A DNA stretch of 64,000 nt from Steromphala cineraria (Eukaryota; Mollusca; Gastropoda; Trochida; Trochidae): NCBI GenBank assembly GCA_916613615.1, contig OU744734.1:35656801-35720800 (forward strand), given 5' to 3'. Shown here in pieces: positions 49,690 to 59,728 of this stretch. A program made the position numbers and the translations under genes. Within the stretch, counting starts at the first letter, position 1; each line of letters opens with the position of its first letter. The notes beneath the pieces were generated by a model, which did no database searches, was not told the origin of the DNA, and worked only from the letters and a program-made list of their open reading frames with translations.

Positions 49690-52657
49690 TTAAAAAAGAG
49701 GAACACGCATGTTGGTGAGAACAGCACATATTGACCACAATTGGTTGATTGAAGATGCAAGGTTCAAGGGTATAACACCATCAAAGACATGAAATTCCTT
49801 AATTCGTCTAATGGCCCTCTCGACATGAATTCTTAATCTTGCAATGTCATGGGTCATCTTAACCTCATCCTCACTGAATTGTCCTTTCATTTCCAAAAAA
49901 GGGGGAATGACAAGACTAGCACCTTTTGCTGACAACAGGTCTTGTATTAAGAAACCCTTGTCTGCCATTACTTCATCCCCTTCTTGAATTAAGTCAAGTA
50001 AGCCACACTCTGATGTGATTGCTTTATCAGAAATGGATCCTGTGTACAGGGAGCTCACAAATGAAATATAACCACATGGTGTTATACCAATAAGTCCCTT
50101 AAATGTTGTGTGACTCTTGTAGTGAGAATACAAGTTAGAGTTCAGTACTCTTGAACTTGGGGTCTGGACCTTCAATTCCGTACAATCAATAATGACTCTT
50201 GTCCTCGGATAACTTTGCTTGAATTCTTGTGGCATGTTCTCATCAATTTGTTTCCTTGATGGCCAAATCTGTAGACTTCCCAACATCACATAAAGATAGT
50301 TAGCCCATGTAAGCAGAATACGGCTCACAGAAGCTTGAGAGATGTTAAATTTTATGGCCAAATCAAGTTCAGGTAGTCCTTGATGAACTCTGCATAAAAA
50401 CAGGAAGAACTGATCGATAAGGCTTAATGATTCTTCTCTGAAAGCGTTTAACTTGATATTGGCAGTAGAAGAAGACAAATGCCTCTGCATTTGGTTCCAC
50501 CTAATCATAGACTCCGCGCTTGGCCGTAAAGCTATGAACACACTCTTCAAGGTCATATAATCCTTAAAGCCAGTATAAAAATTGATGGTATGTGGATCAT
50601 TAGTAAACCTTTCTAAGAAAAATAATTTATTCTTGGTTGTCACAAGCTGTTCACGGAGATCATCAACTTCCTGTCTTGCTGCTTCCAGCTGTTCAGTCAT
50701 GGAGTTAGGTGTGATGTCATAATCATGGTCATGAGTAGAGAGTGGAACAATATGTGGGTCAGGCTCCACCGAAAGAGATGCATTGCCATCATTTTCAATC
50801 TTAGTGGGCTTGCTAGCGGTCTCCCTAAAATTAAAAACAAAGAATATTTACCACAAAATTAGTAAAAGATGCTCATGAAAGCAGTCTGGTTAAAAACTTT
50901 CTGGTTCCAAAATAAATGTTCAACAATAGCCCTTATCAAGATAAAAGATATTATACACAACATCTGATTGAAGCCATGTAGGTTGCATGATTTGTTACCA
51001 GTTTATAAAGTTTTTAGCGCTTATGCATGTATTTTGAAATTTTCATACATTGGAAATTGGCCAATATGGTAATCAGATTGCTAGGCAAGTTGCCTAGAGT
51101 CCATAAAATTATCATAGGATCAAACGACAAAATTGTCAATGCTTATCTAGACTTAAAACTTGTATATCTTAAAAATCCACTCCATGATATTCATAACATA
51201 TCATGTTGCTTTTCTAAAATTTCAATCAAATTTATAAGAAAATCTTAAAAAAAATACCAAATGAAAGTAATCTTAGTATTATGCAATTTTGTCTATACCT
51301 TAAACTTGATATTGAAAATTTCAAACTTCAAAAATGACTCACCTCCTTACTCTTTTCGGACGCTTTGAATGTGTTGTTGTCCATGAAAACAAAGTGGGTA
51401 CACTGCCAGGCTTAAGCATTCTCTTGCCGACTAAAGTCCTTACAATGACACTTGACTCAAAGTGGGCAGAACACACCCTAGTAGCATCACTGAGCTGAAA
51501 TAATTGTTAAAAACATAAAGTCAGTATCCTTGTTAATGATTTTCAAACATTCATATATTTGGATTGATTTTAGTAGATTTTTGATGATAATCTATGTAAA
51601 TATAATACAGCAGTGTCTGGTAAGAATATGCAAGAAAAACACTCGCATTAACACAAAAGTTTGCACATTGAATGTTAGCAAGTAATTGTTGAAATTATTC
51701 TGGTAAGAGAAATTAAATCATATGGCAACTAGATTTAATTGGTAATGAAAAATATTTTGAAGCTAATTGACTTGCAAATTATAAATCTTGATATTCTATA
51801 TTACCAATCAAAGGAAAGAACAAGGTTTCAAGCAATACATGACTGCAATGGAAAATATTGCAAAATGACAAGTAGATAATAAAAAATAGCTTTTCTATAA
51901 TTTCAAATATTTTTTAATTAAAGACAAATAACCCTCTAAAATGATTAGATTACGGAAATAGATTGAATGACCTTGCTAGTTGCTTCAATACAATATTTAA
52001 TTTTTTTAAGGGAAAATTTTTTTTGAACATCACACAGAAATGTCATAAAAAGGATTTTTGTGAAAACCATGAAATATAGTTTGGTTTTCATCAAGTGAGG
52101 ACTTGAACAGATTACTTAAAAGGGGGTAACTTTATGCTTAGATTCATGCAGAACCACTAGGGACCAAAATAATCCTATCTTCAATTCTTGATAGCAACAA
52201 GAGTGCAGTTGTTGAGATATGACACTATATGTAAATACCACGAAATTAGGTGACCCATGAAAGCAGGAGCCCTACACCTAGGCACCTAGTTCTATTACAA
52301 TTTGACTTGTTTGATGTTTATCAACATTAGCAATTTCATAATATATACTTTATTAACTTTCTGAGCGAGTTTTTATTGCATTGAACAGAAATTTGAAAAG
52401 TTTTTTTCTAACCGATTTAGTAAATAATTTGCCATTCACTTGATGCACGAAAATTGTGAACATCACACGATCACCACGATCGTTTATTTAGTACTACTAC
52501 TTACCCTGAAATTCTCGCCTACATCCCGTCTGATCTTTATGATCCATTGCTTCTGTAGTGTCGAATCCTTCGGAAATTTGTGAAAAGATAACGAACTGTC
52601 ATTGTTGTAGCGAGAGTCATTGGCACAATGCGGCACACAGCAATGGTACGCCGCCAT
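49690..52657 (-). CDS. THAP-DDE transposase of the inner ISL2EU-type transposon (3 exons)
   Basis: Exons on minus are 52505-52657, 51343-51494 and 49690-50824; they join in frame to 479 residues with canonical GT/AG borders. Residues 1-90 are a THAP zinc finger split by intron 1: CCVPHC, KQWIIKI, VCSAHF and the PGSVPTLF box (AVPTIF-like). A short coiled-coil-like stretch (EQLEAARQEVDDLREQL) follows. Then come an HTH-like region (LRPSAESMIRWNQM; LAIKFNISQASVSRILLTW) and a DDE_Tnp_4-type catalytic core. Its acidic residues are visible in RVIIDCTELK, EVMADKGFLI and RIHVERAIRRIK. The protein would bind the element ends through the THAP finger and catalyse cut-and-paste transfer. All key residues are present and there are no stops, so activity is plausible. 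A PIF/Harbinger assignment is the alternative, but the YqaJ partner and 2-bp AT target favour ISL2EU. Confidence 0.92.
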
Positions 52658-52665
52658 ACTGAGCG

Positions 52666-52725
52666 CTTTGTTTGCGTTCCTAGCCTCGCTTTCGTTTCCA
52701 AAATGGCGTCGCGTGAATAAGGTGT
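52666..52725 (-). repeat. Inner transposon right terminal inverted repeat
   Basis: Inverted partner of 43824-43885. The transposase start codon lies 68 bp from this end, so the repeat must overlap the promoter or 5' leader. Confidence 0.9.
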
Positions 52726-53178
52726 ATAGGCTGTCTTTATTTCACAAAGGTTGATGTCAACAGCAATCCAAAGGTGATGTGAATCACTCTTGGCACGCTG
52801 TGTTGGCCTTACTTTGGCTTTAAAGAATCCAATGGATTGAATTGGCGTATACTGCAAATTCTCAACATGTCCATCAGCAAATAATCGATAGTCTTGGACG
52901 GATTTATAGGCTCTCAACTTCCGCCTGTCATAATCTGGCCGATTTGTGATTAGATAATTAATAACATCATACAGTCCTATATCAGGTGATTCTGTTAAAT
53001 CATTTGAATATCCAGTAACAAAAAATGGATCAAACTCTATACGAAAATCAGACAAAATCTTTCTTTGGATATTTGTGGTACCGTCTGTCGTGAGGTCTGG
53101 ATCTTTCGGCATATCCAAATCATTGACACATTTACATAAAGAGACGAGTTGAGGCCGATTATATCCTGTAAATGTCAT
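52726..53178 (-). pseudogene. First exon of the outer transposon's YqaJ/SWIM-type gene, cut by the inner insertion
   Basis: Minus strand from ATG 53178: MTFTGYNRPQLVSLCKCV, LYDVINYLITNRPDYDRRK, YRLFADGHVENL, then FFKAKVRPTQ and LWIAVDINLCEIKTAY. The order Y-x-L...G-(H/Y)-(V/I)... and F-x-(K/R)-A resembles exons 1-2 of the inner YqaJ gene (GYSLYLEGYIHDVE, SFVRAKSFP). The frame enters the inner element at 52725. On the far side of that element, 43823-43811 continues it with a few codons (CPGG) up to a good donor (GTGAGT, 43810-43805). So the inner transposon landed inside this coding exon. The SWIM and YqaJ exons of the outer gene are missing. Confidence 0.75.
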
Positions 53179-53384
53179 ACCTCTATCTTTAAGAAACCGT
53201 TTAGAGCCACAATATTGTAAGAATCAAATGGCAATGTCATCATTCATCAAAACACGTTAATTGACGGATAGATACTACCGTTTGATTATCGCGCGAAATC
53301 TGAGAGCTGTTTGTTTACCATGTTACCATGCCCGCGGTCAAGGGCAGAAACCTCTAAACGGCAAAACTGGAAAATGGTCAATTG

Positions 53385-53905
53385 ATAAATACTTTTGACA
53401 TAAAGCATGATTTATTAATCTTAAATGTGAGATTGTTTAACATTCACTTATGATATGATATTCATGTGAAGCAATGAACATATATTTAATGATAAAACTC
53501 AAAGCTTAGTCTGAGACGATTTTGCCAATCTTATGTATAAGGTGAACTTTATTTCTTATTCATTGCAGACCTTACCAAAACATTTCCTTTTTTGTGATTC
53601 TTGTAAATTTAGGACGACTCTTGGGTTGAAGCCGCAAAGTAATTATGAATGCTTTAATGTTGACATTCCATTCTATGGTGATGCAGTTAATATGAACATG
53701 TAAGTTTTCTTACGATCCAATCACGGGCAATAGGATCACAACATTTTCAAAAGATAAAGAGGCAACTAAGTCCTTGTGATTACATTCATATCACTTAAAT
53801 ATCTAAATACTTATTCATGTATATCCCAACTATCCATGCATGTAAATGTACTTTTGGCCTGAGGCCTCTTCAGTGCGGAAATAAAAATTGATTGATTGAT
53901 TAGTA
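53385..53905. other. Flank right of the outer transposon, no gene seen
   Basis: AT-rich; a short (TGAT)n run occurs near 53887-53902. Nothing else was recognised. Confidence 0.4.
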
Positions 53906-55184
53906 TTTTTAGCTCATCAGGTCTGAAAGACCCGATGGGCTTATGGCATGGCATGGCGTCCGTCCGTCCGTCCATCCGTCCGTCCGTCTGTCCGTCCATC
54001 CGTAAACTTTTCACATTTTCGACTTCTCCTCCAGAACCATTGACTCTAGAGAGCTCAAATTTGATGTGAAGACTCCTTGGCAATTGGGGATTCTAAATTG
54101 TAGATTTCATGACCTCATGACCCCAAATGGGGTCACAGGGGTCAAAACCTTAAAAACCTATTTTCATCTTCTTCTCCAGTTCCAAAAGGTCTAGAGAGCT
54201 GAAAAGTTGTGTGTAGACTCCTTAGCCAATGAGGATTCTAAATTGTAGATTTCATGACCTCATGACCCCAATTGGGGTCATAGGGGTCAAAACCTTAAAA
54301 ACCTATTTTCATCTTCTTCTCCAGTTCCAAAAGGTCTAGAGAGCTTAAAAGTTGTGTGTAGACTCCTTGGCCAATGGGGATTCTAAATTGTAGATTTCAT
54401 GACCTCATTACCCCAATTGGGGTCACAGGGGTCAAAACCTTAAAAAACTATTTTTGTATCTTCTTCTCCAGTTCCAAAAGGTCTAGAGAGCTGAAAAGTT
54501 GTGTGTAGACTCCTTGGCCAATGGGGATTCTAAATTGTAGATTTCATGACCTCATGACCCCAATTGGGGTCACAGGGGTCAAAACCTTAAACTATTTTCA
54601 TCTTCTTCTCCAGTTCCAAAAGGTCTAGAGAGCTGAAAAGTTGTGTGTAGACTCCTTGGCCAGTGGGGATTCTAAATTGTAGATTTCATGACCTCATGAC
54701 CCCAATTGGGGTCACAGGGGTCAAAACCTTAAACAACTATTTTCATCTTCTTCTCCAGTTCCAAAAGGTCTAGAGAGCTGAAAAGTTGTGTGTAGACTCC
54801 TTGGCCAATGAGGATTCTAAATTGTAGATTTCATGACCTCATGACTCCAATTGGGGTCACAGGGGTCAAAACCTTAAAAAACTATTTTCATCTTCTTCTC
54901 CAGATCCAAAAGGTCGAGAGAGCTAAAAAATTGTATGTAGACTCCTTGGCCAATGAGGATTCTTAATTTTAGGTTTGGTTACCCTTTGACCCCAATTGGG
55001 GTCACAGGGGTCAAAAAACCTATTTTACTCCATCTTCTCCAGTTCCAAAAGTTCTAGAGAGCTAAAAAGTTGTGTGTAGACTCCTTGGCCAATGGGGATT
55101 CAAACTTGTAAATGGGTTCACAGGGGTCAAAACCTTTTTCCATCAAAAGTCTGATGAGCTACAGAGCCCATGGCTCTATTTTTT
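53906..55184 (+). mobile_element. Pearl-like element with about eight core repeats
   Basis: Left end TTTTTAGCTCATCAGG with CCCGATGGGC, then a (TCCG)n/(ACGG)n microsatellite at about 53958-54003. A core unit of roughly 130-140 bp (TTCCAAAAGGTCTAGAGAGC, TGTGTAGACTCCTTGGCC, TTGTAGATTTCATGACCTCA, GGGGTCACAGGGGTCAAAAC) is repeated in tandem. The right end is CTGATGAGCTACAGAGCC followed by CATGGCTCTATTTTTT. TAGCTCATCAG and CTGATGAGCTA form an 11-bp inverted repeat. This is the longest and best-defined pearl-like copy in the window. Confidence 0.88.
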
Positions 55185-57105
55185 AAATTGTTTTGCTAGC
55201 TTTAAAAATTTCATTTGGGACCAATGTTTAATATCAAAGTTGAAATAATGGAAAAAATTTAGCTATTTAAAGATTTAAATTAATTGATCTAACTGAGGAA
55301 ATGAACGCCATAATTAACAATAATAATAAGATAACATTTTTTTAAACAAAAATATGAAATATTCTGGCGGCTCAAGTATTCTCAAGAATGGTTTATCAAT
55401 GAAATTGATAAAAATTGCTCTATGATTTCATTTTTAAGAACATATAATTATTTCTTGTATCATTTTACATAATGTCTCTTTTTCTTGCATATTATCATTT
55501 GCATAAATAGGTAGACTTGGTATAGACCGTATAAATTGTATAAGTGTCTTATCTTTTATAGTTAATTAATATAATGCCCTATATCAAGCAAGTGTAAGCA
55601 AGCAATGTGACACTTCGTTAGATCCATTTGACGTGATATTGTTGCTGGATGTTGTTTCACAGACAGGATGTTGCTTGAGATAATAGTGTTTGGATCACCT
55701 AAAGATTGATAGTGCAAATGAAGATGATGATTTCCCCAGAGTATCAGTTTGTGGCAAACCATGTTTTAAGCTAAGGCTTTTTCTGAAATCTGTCACAGGT
55801 CCTCAAAAAGATTGCTTCAAGTGTCATAGGAATAATATTGAACCGGATTTTGACAAATGGGATGCAAAAAGTGGAAGACAACAAGAATATTTTTCATGCT
55901 TTTTCGTTATTATGTATATGTTGCATAATTGATTAAATGGAGTTATTTAGTGTGCTTTAGATTCCCAATAACACGTCTGCTTTTCATAATTTCATCCTGT
56001 TATTGAAAGTAATAACTTCCTAAATGCTATATGCAGGAGTTTGCAGATGTCCCTATTTCACCATAAGCGAGACAAAGGAAATTCTGTGGATGAATAACTT
56101 CTTTATATTCACCGTACCGGCACTTCCGTTCCTATACGTTTCTTTAAGCATGTGGGGATATAAGGGTTACGTCATTTTAATAAGCTTTGTCTTCCTGGTA
56201 CTACATGTACATGTACACCTAGAATGTCACTGAAACGGATAATTGTTTCTGTCGTTTTCTAATTGGTCTAAATATTGAAAAGTTTTCATCGTTAATCATA
56301 AATTTTCTATCTTCACATTTTCACCTTAACGAAGCGATAAAATAACTCAAAACTGAAGACCTCAGAGAAGTTGACCAGACAACTAACTGGATGTGGTTGT
56401 GTTTTGACAAATAGAGACGTTGATTTTTTGTTTTCTTAAATAATGAGAGAATCATAAATTTCTGACTTTTATAACCATGAAAAGCAAACTCACTTATCTT
56501 ACATTTTCCCAAGCAAAACGTTTGACATAGTTTTTTTTAAAAATGAATTCCTTCTGTTTTAAGATTTTATACTTGCATCTTTAAAATCCTTGGAAGCATT
56601 TTGGATTATTTACATGGAATGTGTTCAGAAAAGTGTTTTTGGGGAATATATAAACAGATGATTAATGCTAACAAGGAGAAGTATTCGTTAGTATCAGGAA
56701 TGCTTGACATATATAAATGATTGTGGGTTCAATTCCCAAGTATCCAAGTGATTATTCTTTTCTATCAAGTTTATCTTCAGTTACCAGTACCAAAAGCGTT
56801 ATTAATCTCACCAAAGCTCCATGACTCCTGACATTTGACATGTGATCAACTGGTAGGGCAGGCATCAATAACGATGCCTTGTTACTTCCTGGTTTGAGCT
56901 GACAAATACGTGACAATAGCCTTCACGAACCTAACAAAGTATAGGATGAAAATACAATTTTAGCGTCCTCGTAATACTTGATTAAGAAACCAAATAAATT
57001 GTAAATATTAAAATAAATCTCCGAAATTTATGATTCCTAAGGTTTCAAAGGTAGGTGTTCCTTTAAAGGAAACAAAGCATTTCTCTTTAGTGTGTTACAA
57101 TGAAT
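55185..57105. other. Anonymous DNA, no convincing gene
   Basis: Frames at 55690-55932 (80 codons) and 56024-56233 (69 codons) show no recognised motif or splice context. A B-box-like GGGTTCAATTCCC occurs near 56728, but no tRNA fold is evident. Confidence 0.4.
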
Positions 57106-57109
57106 GGAA

Positions 57110-57605
57110 TACTGCTACTGGCAAGTTGAAGTCCACCCTGACAATTGTCCAATAACTAGTTTCTGTTCTCGCCAAAACCTGTAGTTTAAGGTTCTGCCGT
57201 TTGGCCTTACCAATGCACCATCAACATTTGAGAGGTTAATGGAAACAGTTCTCATGGGGTTACACATCTTCATACGCAGAGCCTAAAAGGCCAGTTTCCA
57301 AACTGTCATTTTATGCCTTGCTGCAGAGACTTTACTTTTCTGTGCTGCTATAGTGCCCCTACAGAGTAGAGAGCAAGCACAGAAAACTCAAGGCTATGCA
57401 GCAAGGCATAAAATGACAGTTTGGAAACTGGCCTTTTAGGCTCTGCGTAGGAAGATGGGGGTTACAGTGGGAAACATGCTGGTTATATTTAGATGACATC
57501 ATAGTGTTTGGCAGCAACTTCAATGATGCGCTCAGCCGGCTGAAACAAGTGTTTTATAGACTTATAGAAGCAGGGTTTAAGACAAGAAATGTCATTTGCA
57601 TATTC
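57110..57605 (+). pseudogene. Ty3/gypsy-type reverse transcriptase fragment
   Basis: The plus strand reads YWQVEVHPDNCPITSFCSRQ, then VLPFGLTNAPSTFERLMETV. After an inserted MITE it continues with WETCWLYLDDIIVFGSNF and LSRLKQVFYRLIEAGFK. These are the RT palm motifs, including the YLDD catalytic box, of a gypsy-like polymerase. A TAG interrupts the frame before FKVLPFG. The fragment has no upstream protease or gag, no downstream RNase H or integrase, and no LTRs. It is truncated at about 57603 by a pearl-like end. This is a dead relic. Confidence 0.85.
57265..57457. mobile_element. 193-bp foldback MITE inserted in the gypsy RT relic
   Basis: Two arms of about 64 bp (CATCTTCATACGCAGAGCC... 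and ...GGCTCTGCGTAGGAAGATG) are inverted with only a few mismatches and are separated by about 65 bp. GGGGTTACA flanks both sides exactly (57256-57264 and 57458-57466). Removing the element and one duplicate restores a continuous RT frame, which confirms the boundaries. A 9-bp duplication suggests a Mutator-like origin. Confidence 0.93.
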
Positions 57606-57692
57606 CACAAAGTTTACGGACGGATGGACGGACGGACGCCGGACACCATGCCATAAGCCCATCGGGCCTTACAGGCCAGATGAGCTTAAAAG
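57603..57692 (-). mobile_element. Pearl-like end fragment with ACGG microsatellite
   Basis: CACAAAGTTTACGGACGGAT, more ACGG units, CCATGCCATAAGCCCATCGG and GGCCAGATGAGCT match one end of 10998-11697 in orientation. The core and the other end are absent. Confidence 0.8.
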
Positions 57693-58204
57693 TAAACTCA
57701 TCAGTGCAGATATTTTGGCTCATCGTTTTTAAAACATCGGGAACCACTAATTGTTACTAAAAATAACAAGTTAAAGGTCAATCAGTACATTAGAGCGAAA
57801 ATATGGCCATTCAAAGTTAGGATGTTGATCGAAAACCGGACAATGTGGCTCGAGTGGTGCGCGCAAATTCGCCAAACGTAATTGTGAAACCTTGTCATAT
57901 GCTGACAGGAAGATATATTCGATAGTGTTTATTAGTTATAATTGTAACTAACGTATTTGAGATGTTTTCTTGATTTTCCATGAAATCAAGTATTTTAGTG
58001 ATTTTATGCATAAATGGATATATTTGCATGTCCAGTGATGAGATATGAACTTCAATCAGCATATTCGATATTTTTTAGCTTATAAAAACCAAATAAAATT
58101 TTCAGAAAGATACTCTGTGTCACTTTAACCCGGTTCAAAGAACCGTCCGGACAAAGAGCTAAATTGTTAGAAATTTTATCTTCTTACCACTATGAAATAG
58201 AACA

Positions 58205-58434
58205 TAGGCCATTCCAATCCATTTGAATTTCTTTATCAAATGACAACGCTTCTCGCATGGAAAGGGTGGTTCATATCTCATTACTTTTGTCATGATATAG
58301 TAGCCAAAATCATGATTCAAGAACAGCGGCGCTGATTGCACAACTAACTTTGATTGCCTCCAATCAGGCATCTCCCATTCTATCCCTCAAAGTCGGAATT
58401 CCATGGCTTGATATGCCTCCGTGGGGAGAGAATG
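58205..58434. repeat. CATTCTCT MITE family, partial copy
   Basis: CCAATCCATTTGAATTTCTT, the CAAATGACAACGCTT block and CAATCAGGCATCTCCC match 29166-29446. The right end GCCTCCGTGGGGAGAGAATG is complete; the left end is missing. Confidence 0.75.
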
Positions 58435-58594
58435 CACTGGTGAGTAAGAAAAAACGAGTAGTCTCTAAAATGATAGATTTAAAGCCATTTACAGTTAAAG
58501 GCACAACGCCGTTGGGTTAAAACTTAATAGACCTTATTCACGGACGCCATTTTGGAAACGAAAGTGAGGCTAGGAACGCAAACAAAGCGCTCAG

Positions 58595-58740
58595 TATGGC
58601 GGCATACAATTGCTGTGTTCCGCATTATGCCAATGACTCTCGTACATCAATGACAATTCCATATCATTTCACAAATTTCCTAAGGATTCGACACTTCGAA
58701 TGCAATGATCATAAAGGTCAGACGGTATGTAGGCGAGAAT
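58595..58740 (+). pseudogene. Decayed THAP exon in the 1.2-kb derivative
   Basis: Starts MAAYNCCVPHYANDSR, matching the inner transposase exon 1. The second zinc-ligand Cys is Tyr here (codon TAT), small deletions shift the frame, and the donor region reads GAATTAAATA instead of TTCAGGGTAAG. It cannot encode a working finger. Confidence 0.85.
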
Positions 58741-59100
58741 TAAATACCTCAATAAACGATCAGGTGATCGGGTGATGTTCACAATTTTCGTGCATCAAGT
58801 GGATGGCAAGCTGGTAAAAAAAATTTTTAAATTTCTGTTCCATGCAATAAAAAATCGCTCAGTTAATAAAGTATATATAATGAAATTGCTAATGTTGATA
58901 CACATCAAACAAGTCAAATTGTAATAGAACTACTCGTGGGTCACCTAATTTCTTGTCATTTCTCACCAACTGCACTCTTGTTGTTATCAAGATAGGAATA
59001 TTTTCAAATTTGTTCTTAGTGGTTCTGCATGAATCTCAGCCAAAAATGTCCCCCCCCCCCCGCCTCCCTTTAAGTATTCTGTTCTTGAAAGTCCTCACAT

Positions 59101-59463
59101 AGAGGATACTAAACGACCTTCCATTTAATGCTATTTTTATTAAACGAGTTAGGCTAATTATTTTGTATAAAACAAGCGAAAGTGAGTTTGATACCAAATC
59201 ATTCACGAGTTTTATAAAAATAGTATTAAATGGAAGGGAGTTTTAGTATTCTGTTTATTACTTGCCCTAAAAATCAAACATAATTAAATAGAGGATACTA
59301 AACGACCTTCCATTTAATACTATTTTTATTAAACGAGTTAATGATTTTGTATAAAACGAGCGAAAGCGAGTTTGATACCAAATCATTCACGAGTTTAATA
59401 AAAATTGTATTAAATGGAAGGAAGTTTAGTATTCTGTTTATTTCTTGCCCTAAAAATCACGCA
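59101..59463. repeat. Tandem pair of 189-bp palindromic foldback units
   Basis: AGAGGATACTAAACGACCTT starts at 59101 and at 59290. Each unit is itself an imperfect palindrome: CCTTCCATTTAATACTATTT against AAATAGTATTAAATGGAAGG, with a shared ATTAAACGAG / CTCGTTTAAT-type inner arm. The unit interrupts the 1.2-kb ISL2EU derivative right after a stretch homologous to intron 1 of the inner transposase. Confidence 0.88.
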
Positions 59464-59728
59464 ATCTTGCCAAAATGTGCTGAAACTAACAGTTCCGCGA
59501 CTCTGCACCCATTGTGACGAAGCGCTTATATTGTGACGTCATACTTGCATAGTGATATTACACTAGTTTAATATTAATACGGGCGTGTAATAATTGCCGA
59601 TAAGCAACCATTGTGACGGAGAACGTACACTAGTGTTGTCTAATCAACAATGCCTTGTTGTCTAATCAAACGCTTGCGTTCCTAGCCTCGCTTTCGATTC
59701 CAACATGGCCGCCGCGTGAACATGGTGT

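Larger units (their letters stand above)
43824..52725. mobile_element. Inner ISL2EU-type DNA transposon, apparently intact (8.9 kb)
   Basis: The terminal inverted repeats are about 60 bp: ACACC(A/T)TATTCACGCG..., then GAAAGCGAGGCTAGGAACGC. AT flanks both ends (43822-43823 and 52726-52727). It contains two convergent multi-exon genes: a SWIM-YqaJ protein on plus and a THAP-DDE transposase on minus. ISL2EU (IS4EU) transposons are known to encode a THAP-containing DDE transposase plus a YqaJ-like nuclease and to make 2-bp target duplications, so the architecture matches. All predicted exons are open and all junctions keep frame. Two younger insertions lie in introns of the YqaJ gene: a MITE at 44069-44833 and a pearl-like fragment at 47626-47814. 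Confidence 0.88.
42612..53380. mobile_element. Outer ISL2EU-like DNA transposon, internally deleted and interrupted
   Basis: The ends TGACCATTTTCCAGTTTCGC (left) and the reverse complement of GGCAAAACTGGAAAATGGTCA (right) form a terminal inverted repeat of about 20 bp. Subterminal TGACCGCGGGCA is also inverted (about 42674 and 53330). The ends sit in CAATTG on both sides, consistent with a 2-bp AT target duplication, although the palindrome leaves the exact edge open. Without the inner element, only about 1.87 kb remains. It holds one THAP exon (+) and one YqaJ/SWIM-type first exon (-), the two gene types of the ISL2EU (IS4EU) group. The rest has been deleted. Confidence 0.8.
58529..59728 (+). 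mobile_element. 1.2-kb internally deleted derivative of the inner ISL2EU family
   Basis: Left end ...CCTTATTCACGGACGCCATT and right end, inverted, ACACCATGTTCACGCGGCGG share the family core GAGGCTAGGAACGC. AT flanks both sides (58527-58528 and 59729-59730). The left 500 bp correspond to the transposase 5' end and intron 1 of the inner element (its reverse strand, about 52725-52120). The DDE and YqaJ genes are gone. Such a copy could be moved only by a transposase supplied from elsewhere. Confidence 0.85.

Noticed and set aside
56685..56745. Possible tRNA gene (GTGGGTTCAATTCCCAAG)
   Set aside because: Only the T-arm resembles a tRNA; no matching acceptor or anticodon stem was found.
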